This document shows, piece by piece, positions 38,004-52,196 of a DNA stretch of 64,000 bases (the first letter of the stretch is position 1; each line of letters starts with the position of its first letter). The notes below the pieces were generated by a model, which saw only the letters and a program-made list of their open reading frames with translations, ran no database searches and was not told where the DNA came from. The position numbers were made by a program, and so were the translations under genes. Source of the stretch: Bemisia tabaci (taxonomy: Eukaryota > Arthropoda > Insecta > Hemiptera > Aleyrodidae); the NCBI RefSeq assembly GCF_918797505.1, contig NC_092793.1, positions 89,044,411-89,108,410 on the forward strand. The letters run 5' to 3'.

Positions 38004-38300
38004 CCCAGTTAGCAGCCTAATATTCTGTGAACGTTTCGAGGCAAATTCAAAATGTTCTGACAATGTCGTTAGAATATTCCGGAATATTCTCGCAACATTC
38101 TCAGAACATTTGAGTGAGACAAAACGATATCCCCAGAATATTCTGGGGATAATTGAATATCCCCAAAATATTGTGTGAACATTCTAGGGATATTTGAAAA
38201 AAAAAAGCTTGAAAAGTTCGCAGAATATTGTCGGGGTGACATCAGGATATTCGTAAAATCCGCAAAATATTCACAGGATATACCTAGTGTGGATATCGTC
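38004..38300. repeat. GAATATTC-rich repeat with CCCAGTTAGCAG end
   Basis: It starts cccagttagcagcc after TA, like the CCCARGTAGC family, then has many degenerate copies of gaatattcycrgaacatt. The same motif makes up 4870-4994. No right terminal repeat was found, so it is a one-ended copy. Confidence 0.55.
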
Positions 38301-38324
38301 ATTAAAGCGTTATTAGTCCTCCAT

Positions 38325-38712
38325 CCCTTTCCAGCATTGGATGAAATGAGCCCTGAATTGACTCCACTGAGAACGTTGAAAGAAAATTTGCCATGGACCA
38401 TCTAACATCCCCAGCTTGTGCAAATATCTTTTCTACTTTTCTTGAGGACAGGACTTAAAACATTTTGAAAAACCTGAAAACAATTGATTCGTTCAGATTT
38501 AAACAGGATCAATTGATTTTAGTTTTTTCATCTACTCATAAATAGTTGAAAAATCAGTGAATTTTTGTTCAATTGCGCATGTTTTACGTACTGCCGTCAG
38601 GAAAAGTAGAAAACATATTTGCACAGGCTGGAAACGTTGGATGGTCTATTGTAAATTTTCTTTCAACGTCCTCAAGGGAGTTAATTCATTTCATCCACTG
38701 CTAAGGGGAAGT
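38325..38712. repeat. Inverted repeat, arms about 120 bp
   Basis: Left gttgaaagaaaatttgccat, gcttgtgcaaatatcttttctac are mirrored on the right by gtagaaaacatatttgcaca and attttctttcaacgtcctc. Loop about 38460-38598. Joined directly to the GAATATTC array, perhaps part of one element. Confidence 0.7.
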
Positions 38713-40172
38713 GATGTGTTTTTTTGTTGTCCTTGAAGAAAGCAGAAGAAACATGCGTATGATCTGAAACCACTAGGATGGATAAATAACAGGTGTTTCC
38801 TTTCAATGTCCTAAATTTTATGGTAAAAATTAGTCATTAAAAACAACATTTAAAGCCATGAAAACACGATTGCATTGAGATGTTACAAGTCTCAATGAAC
38901 AAATTTTCTTTCTCAAAATGTTGCGATTCTTTCATGTTGCATGGCATTGCAAATTGGCACCTACTTGTATGGCTGAAACTGACTCATTTTATCCATAAAA
39001 AGTTACCTAGGTAAGTATAAAATTCTTTCAGAGAGATTCAAAAGGACATTATTTAGATACATATGTGATACATAACTGAACTGCTGTCACCCAGCTTGCC
39101 TTGAAAAGAACATGATTTTAGCCGTTAAAAAAGAATATTTGTATGAATCCTTTTTTACACATGACACGCATTGGTACTTATCTCCACGGAAATAAGCAGC
39201 AAGTACAATTGGAAAAATATACGTTGAAAGCAAAATTTCAAGAACAAAAGGAGCTTCATTCATACTTAGTATTAAAAATGAAGTAGTAATCATACGAACA
39301 AAATAAATAAATACTTATAGGTAATTATACACTTTTTGAAAATCTGTATAACACTCTTAAAATAAGTAAAGGTACAAAACGGCGGACAAACACTTTTGAG
39401 AAATTATTTCTTGTTGGGATTTATCGGTTCCAATTCATCGTAATCACAGCCGAAGATACTTTGACTATTGGAAGCTCATTACAGTTACGATTGATGTTGT
39501 TGCCATTCTGATTGAATCAACAGGAATAAAGTGCGATATGAAATAGAAATAACAGGTGTCTCCACTCTGAAAATGAAAAATAAATGAATTAGTTAAATTA
39601 GTTAGACGGTAGGCCATATTATTGTTTCAGATAGATTTCCTTGATTAGATTTAGCCTCAGGCATTGATCTTTGTTGATAAAACTAAATTTATTGGTAGTA
39701 GGTATAAAGCAAAAACGATTTTACCGTCGACACGATTATGAAGGACATGGCAATGCTGTGAAGAACTAGATCCAGCTCTCAGCAAATACAGGAAAAAGCA
39801 TGCCTTTCCTACCTTCAAAATTGTGTAGTCCTGCTGGCTTCACCGAATATGAATAGGTACAAGTTTTCCGTAAAACTAGCTGTGCAAGATCTCAGATCTG
39901 ACATCCGAGTTTACTCCTACATGCAGACGATTTTAATGCTAGCGTAAAATCTAGGCAGTAGGTATACTGTCTTAGTCTGACACTACTTTACTTACTAAAA
40001 TCTGTCTAGCAATCGGAATATTACATAGGTACTTGAAACAAATTGGCGGAGGATAATAATGACCTAGCTAGATTACGTTTCACGATGGATCAATTCGTGC
40101 TAAAGAGATGGAAAGTGAAGTTCCTGCCTAGCCCACAGAAAGAGTTCTTACCAGAGTTCACACAATGACAGA
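38713..40172. other. Intron 11, unassigned
   Basis: No gene or repeat is recognised in this AT-rich 1.4 kb. Confidence 0.4.
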
Positions 40173-41428
40173 GGGGTCATTCCACGTCAAGTGTACCAGG
40201 CTCGGAACCCGACCCCCTCCGATTTGGCTGAAAATTGGTATACGGGGTCTTTACATAATTATAAGAAACTAATTTGAAGGGTTTTCCCATCTGACGCCCC
40301 GTTCGCGAGATATCGACCCCCAAAGATGGGGTGAATTTTAGCGATATTCAAAAACGCCCGTTTTAGCGATTCTCATTTTCTCGACTTCCCTCTCTTTGAC
40401 TCTCCATAGCGAGACTCTGTATCAATTCATCGTACTTTGAAAGAGTGTTTCTAGACCAGTTTTTCGTGTAGATTCTGAATATGCCATCGAAATTTAGCTA
40501 AAAATTATTCTAATGGCCGTAATTTAGGGTTTTTTAAAATTTACGATTTTTTCGCCATTCAATGTTCAAACTGAAAACTCGAAAAAACTGTCTCTCAGAT
40601 TTTCGATTTTTTATTTTTTACTTCAAGCTTAGGATGTATACTTTCGGTTCATATACTTTTTTCAATGGAACTCGGACGGTTAAGGGCCTAAAAAAATTCA
40701 AATAGGCCAAAAAAGGTCAAAAATGGTAAAAAAAGACGAATTTTTACATGTTAATCCAAATCTTTCGATAGTAAACTCTTCAATTATCGATACCTTTTCC
40801 CTTTCTACCCTCTAATATGTATAAAATCAGACTAGCAACGCTTCCCATACATTCACCGATCGATTAACGGCCTGAGGGAAACCGGAAACCGACCAAATAT
40901 CCTCGAAATTTACGCAAAAAGGCGATTTTTCACATCGTAACCGATGCATACCATGGATTGTAACTGCAATTTCTAATTTTCTCTACCTATTTCAACCTTA
41001 AGGTATATACTTTCGAGTAATAAACACTTACTAACGTGCATCGATGGGGCACGGATCTAAACGGAAATTAAAACCGGCCGGAAATGCTCAAAAATGACGG
41101 CGAAAAACGATTTATTACACGGTAACCGATGCATCTCCAGAATAGTCACTGAAGTTTTAATTTTTTCTCTTTACTTCAACCTAATGGTGTAATCTTTCGA
41201 GTACTTAACACTAATAAAAGTGCATCGATGTGTTACGGAGCTAAACGGAAATGGAAACCGGCCGGAAATGCTCAAAAAAGGCGGGGTTTCCCACGGTAAT
41301 CCGAGCATCTCATGAATAGTCACTGCAATTTTAATTTTTTTTCTCTTCTTCGAACTCAAGGTGTACTTTTGAAAAGCTTACATTACACATTATCCATTTA
41401 TTGGTAAAATATCTAAAAAAAAAACCGA

Positions 41429-41478
<50 letters not shown>

Positions 41479-41655
41479 GATAAATGACGTTGAATAAGTG
41501 GAGTTGATTTGAATCGATGATATGATTTAAAGGAGCCGATGCTTGCATCATAAAAATCGCCGATTATAAACTTGACGGTGGAAAAATATGATGCACTTCA
41601 TCGATCCTTTGGAGGACCTTTCTAAAGGTAAAGGCAGCCTGACACTCCTTTAGAT

Positions 41656-43255
41656 TGATATAATCCACTCCGTAGATTGATATTTCACTTCCTCTAATCT
41701 TTTCTCTCCTGAGCTATAACAAAGAGAAGGTGACTCAGAGTAACTGCCCCAGGGGTCGGCCTCTTCGTTCTCTTTTGATTGAGCTCAGTGGTCAAGTACG
41801 GCCTCCAGTGATGCGGTCAGGTCAAGTCAAGACCTTAGGTTCCTCTTTCTTTTCTGAAACTCTGGTTTTTATGGTTTTACTAGCCGTTCTGGACTTGCTT
41901 TGCGCGTCCGTCACGGCCAGCCAAGGGGCTGCGCCCCCTTGACCCCCGGTCACTCGCTACGCGAGTGACATATTCGGCTCGCTCCGCGAGCTTTTTTTCT
42001 CAGTGATTGGACATTTGATCACTAAGATGTATACATTTTGGAGACTCTGGAGGCAAAGATGATTTCGTCACAGAACCTTGTTGCCGGAGCGTGCCATCGT
42101 TTGCACATGAATAGATGTGTGGAGATGAAGCGATGATGGGGATCGATCATTACTTCACAAACGCATTTGATTGGGACGTCATCCCATCGGGTGGCGGAAA
42201 AAGACAATCCATGCATCTCCTTCCGCGATTTGACTTGCTGAAGTAGCAAAAGTTCATCTTTACCTCTAAAGAAGATTATCGGTGGCGTAGGGGTCTAAAA
42301 ACTGCTCAACGATAATATAGTTCGAGTTCTTTTTTTCTTATACTTTCATCGCATATAAATTTCTCTGATGTTTTTGTTTTATTCTCTCTGATTGCATATT
42401 AGTAATCATATCCTCATTTCATTTCCTTTCCCTTCCCTTTTTCCCTCTCTGTAGCATCTCATGTAGCATCTGTGTCCATTTACAATTATTATTTTAAAAT
42501 AGCTTTCCCCTGGTATACAATTGATGCTTCAAACGGAATCAATTGTTTTAATGACATTTCCGGCTAAATCATGGGTTTTCCCAGGAAGGCAGCCTCTCGT
42601 CCCCCCCCCGGACTCTACTGTTGCCAGATAAGTTGTTTTTTTTAAACACTTTTCCCAATTCAAATCCATGTAAAATATTCACATTTATCGCACAATCTGG
42701 CAACCTCTCGAGTGAAAAAGTAAAAAAAGGTAGAATCGCTGAAAGTCTGAATACTTCGAAGTTTATATTAATGATGGTTTTGTTCCTTGCTCTATTTCAT
42801 TTGTATCGTCGCTTTTTCTTTGGTTTAAATCCGCTCTTCAAATTTGGGATTCTGAGTTTTCCAGCAAATAAATTATACGGGTGTACGGAAAGGCAGCGTG
42901 ATGTCTCACCCTTTTTCAAATTTTAGCTTTTACTTTTTTGCAATATTTATTGTCAATATTAATGAACGATATTTTCTTCCTGCCCGTAAATCAGGTCCAA
43001 GTCAAACCTCCATTTCTTATTCGAACTATCTTCCTCATTTTATTGTAACTATTGCTGGAATTCTCAGTCAAGTCGAAGTCTAAGGCACACTTGGTCCCTC
43101 ATTGGACATCGTCCGCCGACGGATTCCCCTCAACCTCCTCCACGTGAGAAAAAAAAAAAAAGTTAGGGCTAGCCGTTCTTCATCGCCTCTATTCAGAAGC
43201 CGTAGGGGTGTAATTCTTAGCTAGTTATCTTGGCTTCTAACTTTTTTGAAACGAG
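41656..43255. other. Loop of the giant hairpin
   Basis: It holds the third copy of the GC-rich motif (41880-41995) and chance frames of 60-100 residues. Short mirror words gttgccagataagtt and cacaatctggcaac (42621, 42691) are seen. No transposase or host gene is recognised. Confidence 0.45.
41880..41995 (+). repeat. GC-rich dispersed motif, copy 3
   Basis: Contains tttgcgcgtccgtcacggcc, ggggctgcgcccccttgacc, gtcactcgctacgcgagtga and ggctcgctccgcgagc. Closest to copy 1 in its middle and to copy 2 at its right end. Confidence 0.6.
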
Positions 43256-43421
43256 TGTCAGGCTGCCTTTACCTTTAGAAAGGTCCTCCAAAGGATCGAT
43301 GAAGTGCATCATATTTTTCCACCGTCAAGTTTATAATCGGCGATTTTTATGATGCAAGCATCGGCTCCTTTAAATCATATCATCGATTCAAATCAACTCC
43401 ACTTATTCAACGTCATTTATC

Positions 43422-43465
<44 letters not shown>

Positions 43466-44905
43466 TCGGTTTATTTCTAATTCGGTTTTTTTTTTAGATA
43501 TTTTACCAATAAATGGATAATGTGTAATGTAAGCTTTTCAAAAGTACACCTTGAGTTCGAAGAAGAGAAAAAAAATTAAAATTGCAGTGACTATTCATGA
43601 GATGCTCGGATTACCGTGGGAAACCCCGCCTTTTTTGAGCATTTCCGGCCGGTTTCCATTTCCGTTTAGCTCCGTAACACATCGATGCACTTTTATTAGT
43701 GTTAAGTACTCGAAAGATTACACCATAAGGTTGAAGTAAAGAGAAAAAATTAAAACTTCAGTGACTATTCAGGAGATGCATCGGTTACCGTGTAATAAAT
43801 CGTTTTTCGCCGTCATTTTTGAGCATTTCCGGCCGGTTTTAATTTCCGTTTAGATCCGTGCCCCATCGATGCACGTTAGTAAGTGTTTATTACTCGAAAG
43901 TATATACCTTAAGGTTGAAATAGGTAGAGAAAATTAGAAATTGCAGTTACAATCCATGGTATGCATCGGTTACGATGTGAAAAATCGCCTTTTTGCGTAA
44001 ATTTCGAGGATATTTGGTCGGTTTCCGGTTTCCCTCAGGCCGTTAATCGATCGGTGAATGTATGGGAAGCGTTGCTAGTCTGATTTTATACATATTAGAG
44101 GGTAGAAAGGGAAAAAATATCGATAATTGAAGAGTTTACTATCGAAAGATTTGGATTAACATGTAAAAATTCGTCTTTTTTTACCATTTTTGACCTTTTT
44201 TGGCCTATTTGAATTTTTTTAGGCCCTTAACCGTCCGAGTTCCATTGAAAAAAGTATATGAACCGAAAGTATACATCCTAAGCTTGAAGTAAAAAATAAA
44301 AAATCGAAAATCTGAGAGACAGTTTTTTCGAGTTTTCAGTTTGAACATTGAATGGCGAAAAAATCGTAAATTTTAAAAAACCCTAAATTACGGCCATTAG
44401 AATAATTTTTAGCTAAATTTCGATGGCATATTCAGAATCTACATGAAAAACTGGTCTAGAAACACTCTTTCAAAGTATGATGGATTGATACAGAGTCTCG
44501 CTATGGAGAGTCAAAGAGAGGGAAGTCGAGAAAATGAGAATCGCTAAAACGGGCGTTTTTGAATATCGCTAAAATTCACCCCATCTTTGGGGGTCGATAT
44601 CTCGCGAACGGGGCGTCAGATGGGAAAACCCTTCAAATTAGTTTCTTATAATTATGTAAAGACCCCGTATACCAATTTTCAGCCAAATCGGAGGGGGTCG
44701 GGTTCCGAGCCTGGTACACTTGACGTGGAATGACCCCGAAGGCGATTTCAACGAAAAGCACCAAGGAGTCGTGCAGAAATTATGTTACACACTATAAGAA
44801 GTGGGCGGGCGTTTTCGGTACCGCCAAACTTCCATTTGTATAAAAGCACACCGACACCTAGAGCATTATACACGTCTCGGATTTTCATCTCTTCTATATT
44901 TTCAG

Positions 44906-45184
44906 GTCTACCTGGTTCACCCGGTGAAAAAGGTGATCAAGGAAGTCCAGGATTAAATGGTCTTCCAGGAGCACCAGGTCAGAAAGGAGAGCCTGGACCT
45001 ATTGGACCAGCGGGGCTACCTGGCATTAATGGAGCGCCCGGCTTTGATGGACCTAAGGGAGAAATGGGATTGATAGGCGAACCTGGGCGTCCAGGAGTAC
45101 CTGGTTTCCCTGGTGAAAAAGGAGAAATTGGATTGCCTGGCTTAGATGGATACAAAGGTCTTCCTGGACCAAGAGGCCCGCCAG
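44906..45184 (+). CDS. Col4a1: Col4a1 exon 12
   Basis: 279 bp, the longest exon in the window, phase 1 to 1. The acceptor is tctatattttcag; the donor is gtaatt in the split Gly. After the split Gly: [15 protein letters not shown] and an unbroken helix of about 90 residues to GPRGPP. It starts 168 bp after the right end of a 4.6-kb hairpin element. An ATG upstream in the same frame (44782) lies in the intron. Confidence 0.93.
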
Positions 45185-45654
45185 GTAATTCTTCAATTTA
45201 AAGTATTATGTAAAAGTTAGAGCAGTAATCTTACATATTCTGGAGGCAGACAATGATTCAGCAATTTTATACTTACTTAGGTATTTGTCTCGTTATAGTA
45301 ATTATGTAATATGGTATCAGTTGATCTGGTTATGAGAGAGAAGAAATAAAATCGTATTCAAAAAGCATTTTAAAAATGAGTGCCTTTCTGATAGGACCGT
45401 ACATTTTGGAATTCAAAGATTGATATAAGGGGAATTAATTATGTGGAGTTCCACTGGTCTACGTCGGCACCATGGGAGCTTTCCAATAAGGTAATAACTT
45501 AAGGTTTAACTCCCCCACCCTCCCCCATTTTATTTAGATTTTTCTGGCAAACCAAAAATCTTCATCAATATAAGACGCAGAATCAGGAAATACAGCTCGT
45601 CAAGTTTAATAGTCAAGCTAAAAACTGAAATTTGACTGTAAATTGTATCACCGC
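45185..45654. other. Intron 12, left part
   Basis: Nothing recognised. Confidence 0.4.
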
Positions 45655-47070
45655 AAGAAAGAGCTTGATGCGAAAACGGCTATTTTCGCCCGCCCCCCTG
45701 GAATTTCTTCAAACTTTGTTTATTGATTACTCACACTTGACCGTTCCTTTCCCAAATTTTCAGACCATCAAAAGATTGGGGGGGGGGGGTGGAAGTCAAA
45801 ACCTGTGAACTTCGATATCTATCGAACGGAGAAAGATATAGAGGTTCAGTTTGGACGAAAAATCGGCGAAAATTGCATACTTTAAGATTCTGAAGGTCAA
45901 AACCCCGAAATCACATTTTCAAGTTGACATATGTGCTTTTTTCAGTTTTTGAGTAGAGAGAATTTCTTTTAAACAAAAGATATACAAAGTACTGTACTTA
46001 TTTTTATTCTAAAAAAACAAATACTTTACTCATCTTTATTAAAAAAAAAGAAAGCACTTTATTTATCTTTGATCTTTGTTAAAATAAAATAAAAAGAAAG
46101 TACTTAACTTTTTATTTGAACCAAACCCGATTTTTTAAATTGTTCGGATAGTTTGCATCCAACGTGTGGTCCATTAAGCCAGAGAACCGAAGGGTTCGAG
46201 AATTATGGAGAATTGAAGTTTCCACTCTACGTGGCCGACCTATTTTCGCGCGCCAAACAGTGGTTCAAAAGCCAGATTTGGGCATAAATAAATCTGATTG
46301 AATGTTGAAACCGTGCAAAATAAAATTTTCCGGATTCTCGTGGGTCGCTGGGTTCAGAAATTACGGACACTTCATTATTTTAAAATTACAGCTCAGGAGC
46401 ACTTCTTTAGAGCCCCACCGAGCGCCGACCGGTCGCTCAGTGAGCCTCTTAAGTAGCGCCAAGGAGAAAAAGTGAATTTTTTGGAAGTAAGTATCTATAA
46501 TTTCTGAAATCAGCGACCCTCAGGAATCCGGAAAAATTTATTTTGCCCGATTTTAACATTCAATCGGATTTATTAACACCTAAATTCGGCTTTGAAACCG
46601 TAGTTTGACGCGCGAAAATCAGTCGGCCACGTAGAGTGGAAACTTCAATTCTCCATAATTCTCGAACCCTTTGGTTCATCGGCTTAATGGACCACTCGTT
46701 AGATGCAGGAAGAGACCAACAATTTAAAAGCTGGTCTTGGTTCAAATAAAAAATTGAGTACTTCGTGTATCTTTTGTTCAAAAAAATTTTCTCAACTCAA
46801 AAATTGAAAAAGAGCTCATATGGTAACTTGAAAATGTGATCTCGAAATTTTCTTCGTGCGAGAGATATCGGGGTTTACAGGTTTTTACTCCCACCCCTCC
46901 CTCCCTCCTGGCCCCCCAGAAAAAATTTAGGGGGTCTGAAAATTCGGGAAAAGGAGCGCTCTAGTATTGGTAATCAAAAGAGAAAGTTTGAAAGAATTCG
47001 GGGGGGGGGGGAGAAAAGGCGTTTTTGCATCAAGTTCTTTGCTCTAATTTCACCTAATTGCCCAAATCTT
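45655..47070. mobile_element. Hairpin element, arms about 650 bp
   Basis: Left gcttgatgcgaaaacg (45663) pairs with gcatcaagttctttgctct at 47026-47044; inner ggagaattgaagtttccact pairs with agtggaaacttcaattctcc (46636-46655). The G run at 45778-45789 sits opposite a C-rich run near 46890. The centre lies near 46430. Arms have diverged more than those of the giant hairpin. Non-coding. Confidence 0.85.
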
Positions 47071-47261
47071 CATCTCAAAGATGATGTAGGTGTAGGTACC
47101 TAATACTTTTCATTGAAAATTGACCGAGAGGTTTACTCTAGCACTGTAAAACCCTAAATTAAATTAAATCAAATTGAAAACAATTATTCCTTTTACATCT
47201 TGCAGGACTAAAAAAATTGAGGAAAAATTCATCCTTCATGAATGAAATCTGAGGCTTATTT

Positions 47262-48075
47262 GAGAACGATTGCAGATATTGTCTTGCGGTTTGGACGGAA
47301 CTTTCTCGAATAAAGAAGGTACATTTTTATGAGGGGTCATGGCCCGAGTTCCGCTCTCCTTCCAGGGAGTGAAGGGCAGGAGGCAACTTTCGAATTAAGG
47401 ATGGGAACCCCCTGCGCATGTTACCTCCTCAGTAAGAACACAGGGTAATACATTTTTCACGTTAATTTCAGGTTGCCATTGATCATCGTTTCAAAATGGA
47501 GGTCGGTTAAAAATCGAAATGGCGGAAATCATCTCATCTTGAAAGTATTCCAATATTTTTTAATTTTGATGTCAGATAATTTTTTTCTGTGCCAAGGAAC
47601 TCCCTGATCACAGTTCTTTGGCAAACGGTCAAGATGACCCTTTTCGCAATGTTTGAAGGGTGCTATCTTAAAAATATCTTTTAGCATAATAGTTTTACGT
47701 TCTAATATCAGATTCGTTCTTTTAGTAAAACATACCGACGGTCACCGAGTTTCACTTGAATCAGTCGGTTAACAACCAGGATATCAATTTTCCGCCACTT
47801 CGATTTTAATCTGGCCTTTATTTTGAAACGGTGATAGGTGGTAACCTGCAACTAACGTGACAAAATATAATTTCTTATGTTCTCACTAACAAGGTCACAC
47901 CCGAGGGGGGTTCCTATCCACAATTCGAAAGTTGCCCCCTGCCCCCCGCTTTCTAGAAGGAGGGCGGTGGTAGGGTTATAAACTCATGACCCCCCCCCCC
48001 CCATAAAAATGCACCTACTTTTATTCCAGAAAGTTTTGTCTAAACCGCACGTCAGTATCTGCAACAATTGTCATG
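47262..48075. mobile_element. Hairpin element, arms about 260 bp
   Basis: Left gcagatattgtcttgcggtt is mirrored by aaccgcacgtcagtatctgc (48044-48063); inner cgaaatggcgg pairs with ccgccacttcg. Loop about 47525-47790. It lies 190 bp after the preceding hairpin and about 270 bp before exon 13. Confidence 0.85.
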
Positions 48076-48089
48076 CTATTAACAAGTAT

Positions 48090-48125
48090 CATCCATATCT
48101 TGTGGACACCCTGTACATATAGATA
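48090..48125. repeat. Single TACAGGGTG-type end
   Basis: The words atatcttgtggacaccctgt then acata are one isolated terminal repeat of the family complete at 19774, 54387, 57953 and 60638. No partner is close by. Confidence 0.5.
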
Positions 48126-48328
48126 AAGCGCGCGCCCCCCTCCCCCGGAAAATCAGGTGGGTATTTGTGAAGGATGCAGACAAATGAGGTAAAAAAGTAG
48201 GAATACCTACGAAGCTCAAATACGATTTTTTGATGAGCAACATTTGAGGAACATCCGAGGTGCAGCGTAAATGGCGTTTATGTAACAAGTTCTCTCTTAG
48301 GTGGCCCCAGCATATGATATCAAATTAA

Positions 48329-49446
<1,118 letters not shown>

Positions 49447-50008
49447 GTGGGAGAGTTGGGACATTTTTTATATCTCCCCCAAAACACCCAAAATTTTCTT
49501 AATATCGCAAAACTAAAAATGTTCTCTTCTTATGTACATCCTTATGCTTTGTTCTGCAAAGTTTTGTCTTATTGAACGAATATAGGAGCTTCGCAAAAAA
49601 TTAAATAAAATTAAATTAAATTCGTCCCAAGTCTACAACCCCCTCCCCCGTTAGAGAGTTGGTACACACTCCCTCTCCCCGTAAGTTGGAACGGGGTAGA
49701 AACAACTTCAAAGTTGAGAAAAAATTCAATTTTAATGAGAACTTTGTGAGCTGAAAGTAACAAAACCTGAAATTTGTGATATAATTAGGTATGACAAAAC
49801 TAGCATTTTTGGTAAGAGCATTTCCTGGCGGTTTCTAAAAATAATGGCTGTCAACTTTGGGAGACACCTGACAGCATATCGAAAAAAAATTTCGCTTTAC
49901 ATTTAAAAAGTTATTTAACAGTCAAAATGAGAAATTGGCAAGCAGCCATCAAACTTCAACTGAAAACTTTGAAAGTGCACCTACTCCCTTTGGGCCCGAC
50001 TCTCCCAC
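49447..50008. mobile_element. MITE-like element, GTGGGAGAGTYGGG ends
   Basis: Ends gtgggagagttggg (49447) and ccgactctcccac (49996-50008) are inverted. Internal gagagttggtacacactccc (49655) repeats the theme. It directly abuts the next element. Non-coding. Confidence 0.65.
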
Positions 50009-50012
50009 TAGT

Positions 50013-51397
50013 CTGCCGTGATAGCGGAGAGAGCCGTCCCTAGGTGCAAAATTTTCGAAATCGAGTTTTTTTCAAAATTCGTCTAAACTCTTTTAGATGA
50101 AATTACAGAGACAGCTAAAACTGCAAAATTCATCCTAACTTAATGAAAACGAGACGTATGAAAAAGTCGTATAAGTGCACAAAAAATGACATAGTTTTTT
50201 TCAAGACAGCCGTAGCGTAGGTGCATGAAAGCCAATGAAAACAGTGCTTTCAAGAGGAATGCCGCCCCTCATCTGCTGATTTCTAACCTGAAAATGTGTT
50301 TGTTGTGTGTCCAAAACGCAACCACGAAAGTATGCAGAAGATAGCACTTACGGCTGTCAGAGGCGTGGCGTGACTATATCCGGTAGGCGTTCGGTAGGAG
50401 TGTTAACTTTAGGAGGGGGGGGGGGGGGTCAGAAAGGTTCACTCCCCCTCCTTAAAGGGGGGTTCGGGGGGCCTCCCCCGGAAACTTTTTAAAGAGTGAA
50501 GCCGCAAGAACACGATTTTAACCCTTTCTGGTGAAAATTGTGCCGGTAAATTGTCATTGAAATTTTGTTCTTTTTACCGATCGTTTTCCTGTAATTTATT
50601 TTGTTATATGATAACGTATTTTCGCAACACGCACCTGCAGAGAGAGGTGGGAGAGGGAGACTGGGAAACTGGGAGATGCGGGCGCAGGGGGGGAAGCGGA
50701 GGGCGAATCGCGGCATGGAGGAAATTCGGCGGTTCGCAAACCCCTGCGGACCACTGCTATAGGAAACAGCTGGACTGATGAGCGGATCTCCTCTCTCGTT
50801 ATTTTCCCCTCCCTTTTCTCTCTGCTGTGTTCCCTCCGCGAGCGCGGTCCGCACTCGTCTCCGAACCCAATGCTCCGGTGCCTCTCCTCTCTCGTGTACC
50901 TTTTGCCCCTTCATCATTGCACCCAGGTTCTCTCTCCTCACCGTGCGCTAATCATCCAGGTTCGGTAGCCGGTGCGGACCACGCGTCACAGGATTTTCTC
51001 TCTCCGCCGCGCCACATGCCGCTGTCGGAAGCCAAGCGCCCGATACTTATTTGCGATCTACTATTCTGTATTCTGTATTGCTTCCCACATTCTTAGCCAT
51101 AATTTATTAATTGTATCAAAATATTTTAGGGTGTTCGGCGAACACTGCGAACCTATGGACGCCACGCCACTGGGCTGTCTTGCCTAACAATAACCTAGCA
51201 TGAAAATGAAAAATAGCCTTTTTATGTAATATAAATAAAATCAGTCGATTTTTAATCATCCAAACGATTTGTAGGAGTCTTTCAGACGATTAGTGCAGTT
51301 TGACACAGAACGGAGGCTTCTTTCAATAAAATTTTCCGGTCAAAAGCTTCTCAAAACTTCATTTTTGCAGTTACGGCTTTCTTCGCTATCACGGCAG
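50013..51397. mobile_element. Element with CTGCCGTGATAGCG ends and TAGT on both sides
   Basis: Left ctgccgtgatagcggagaga and right tcttcgctatcacggcag are inverted; TAGT flanks both (50009-50012, 51398-51401). The core 50630-51000 is GC-rich and low in complexity, with C/G runs at 50415-50428. A 150-residue minus-strand frame (50489-50941) has no protein features. No transposase recognised. Confidence 0.75.
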
Positions 51398-51585
51398 TAG
51401 TGCACGGTCCCAATTTTCACGGGCAGCTTCTCCCGCATAAATATTGCTGGTCAGAATTCTAGAATTGGAAGACCTATGAATGAAAGCACCCGGAAATTAG
51501 TAACAGAGGATTTTTCCAACATCGATACAAAACCATTAGCGAAACGATTAGATCTTTGAGAATCCGCCCATGCTATTTGGACTGC

Positions 51586-51716
51586 ATTTTGCACTTTGGA
51601 ACTATAAATTCTGGCTCCTCTGGAAAAACATTTATGCACATAGGGAAACTAGTGGCACATACGTTGTTTTTAACCGGGCTAGAATTTATAGTTCCAAATT
51701 GCAAAATGTACTCCAT
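51586..51716. repeat. Short imperfect palindrome
   Basis: gcattttgcactttggaact and ataaattctggc on the left match gctagaatttatagttccaa and attgcaaaatg on the right. Stem about 38 bp, loop about 50 bp. Confidence 0.65.
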
Positions 51717-52196
51717 TCACTAATGAAATAAAAACGAAGTTTTTGACTCGAAAAAAAGACAATCTTTCCTGAAAAGTTGGAAACACGTCTAACGGTTTGT
51801 TAACAAAGATGTGTCAGGGGTACCATCACACAAGAAATCGACGTCCTGCTGCCAATTGTTGTATAAAAAAAAACGAAACTGTTCCAAATCAAACCCGTCC
51901 CAATTCAGCTAGGTTTCCCCTAAATAACGCCTTTTTGTTTTTTATTTATGCTCCTTTTGTCTCATACCTCTAATCGCAATACAACATAGAATAATGAAAT
52001 TACTCTACATTTTAATAATTAAATTACTTTTCTGATCTACTATATTTTATGCTCGTTACTACTAGAACTTGGTTCCGGCAGGTTAAATGATGAATTTAGA
52101 AGTAAATTATTGCGAAACTTTATTATACTATCCCACTTCGTCGGCAAACTTCGATTTAAATATCCATGCATAAATTTCATTGATTTTAATCTACAG
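51717..52196. other. End of intron 13
   Basis: Nothing recognised except the exon 14 acceptor. Confidence 0.4.

Larger units (their letters stand above)
40173..44737. mobile_element. Giant 4.6-kb hairpin element
   Basis: Left arm 40173-41655 (ggggtcattccacgtcaagt at its end) is repeated inverted and nearly unchanged at 43256-44737 (acttgacgtggaatgacccc). Arms are about 1480 bp and encode the same 62-residue chance frame on opposite strands (41171-41359 and 43551-43739). A poly-A tract (about 41429-41474) pairs with poly-T (43423-43460). The loop of 1.6 kb holds no recognised gene. GA stands at both outer sides. No transposase found. Confidence 0.92.

Noticed and set aside
50489..50941. 150-residue minus-strand frame
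   Set aside because: GC-rich low-complexity core of a MITE-like element, no domain, no supporting signals.
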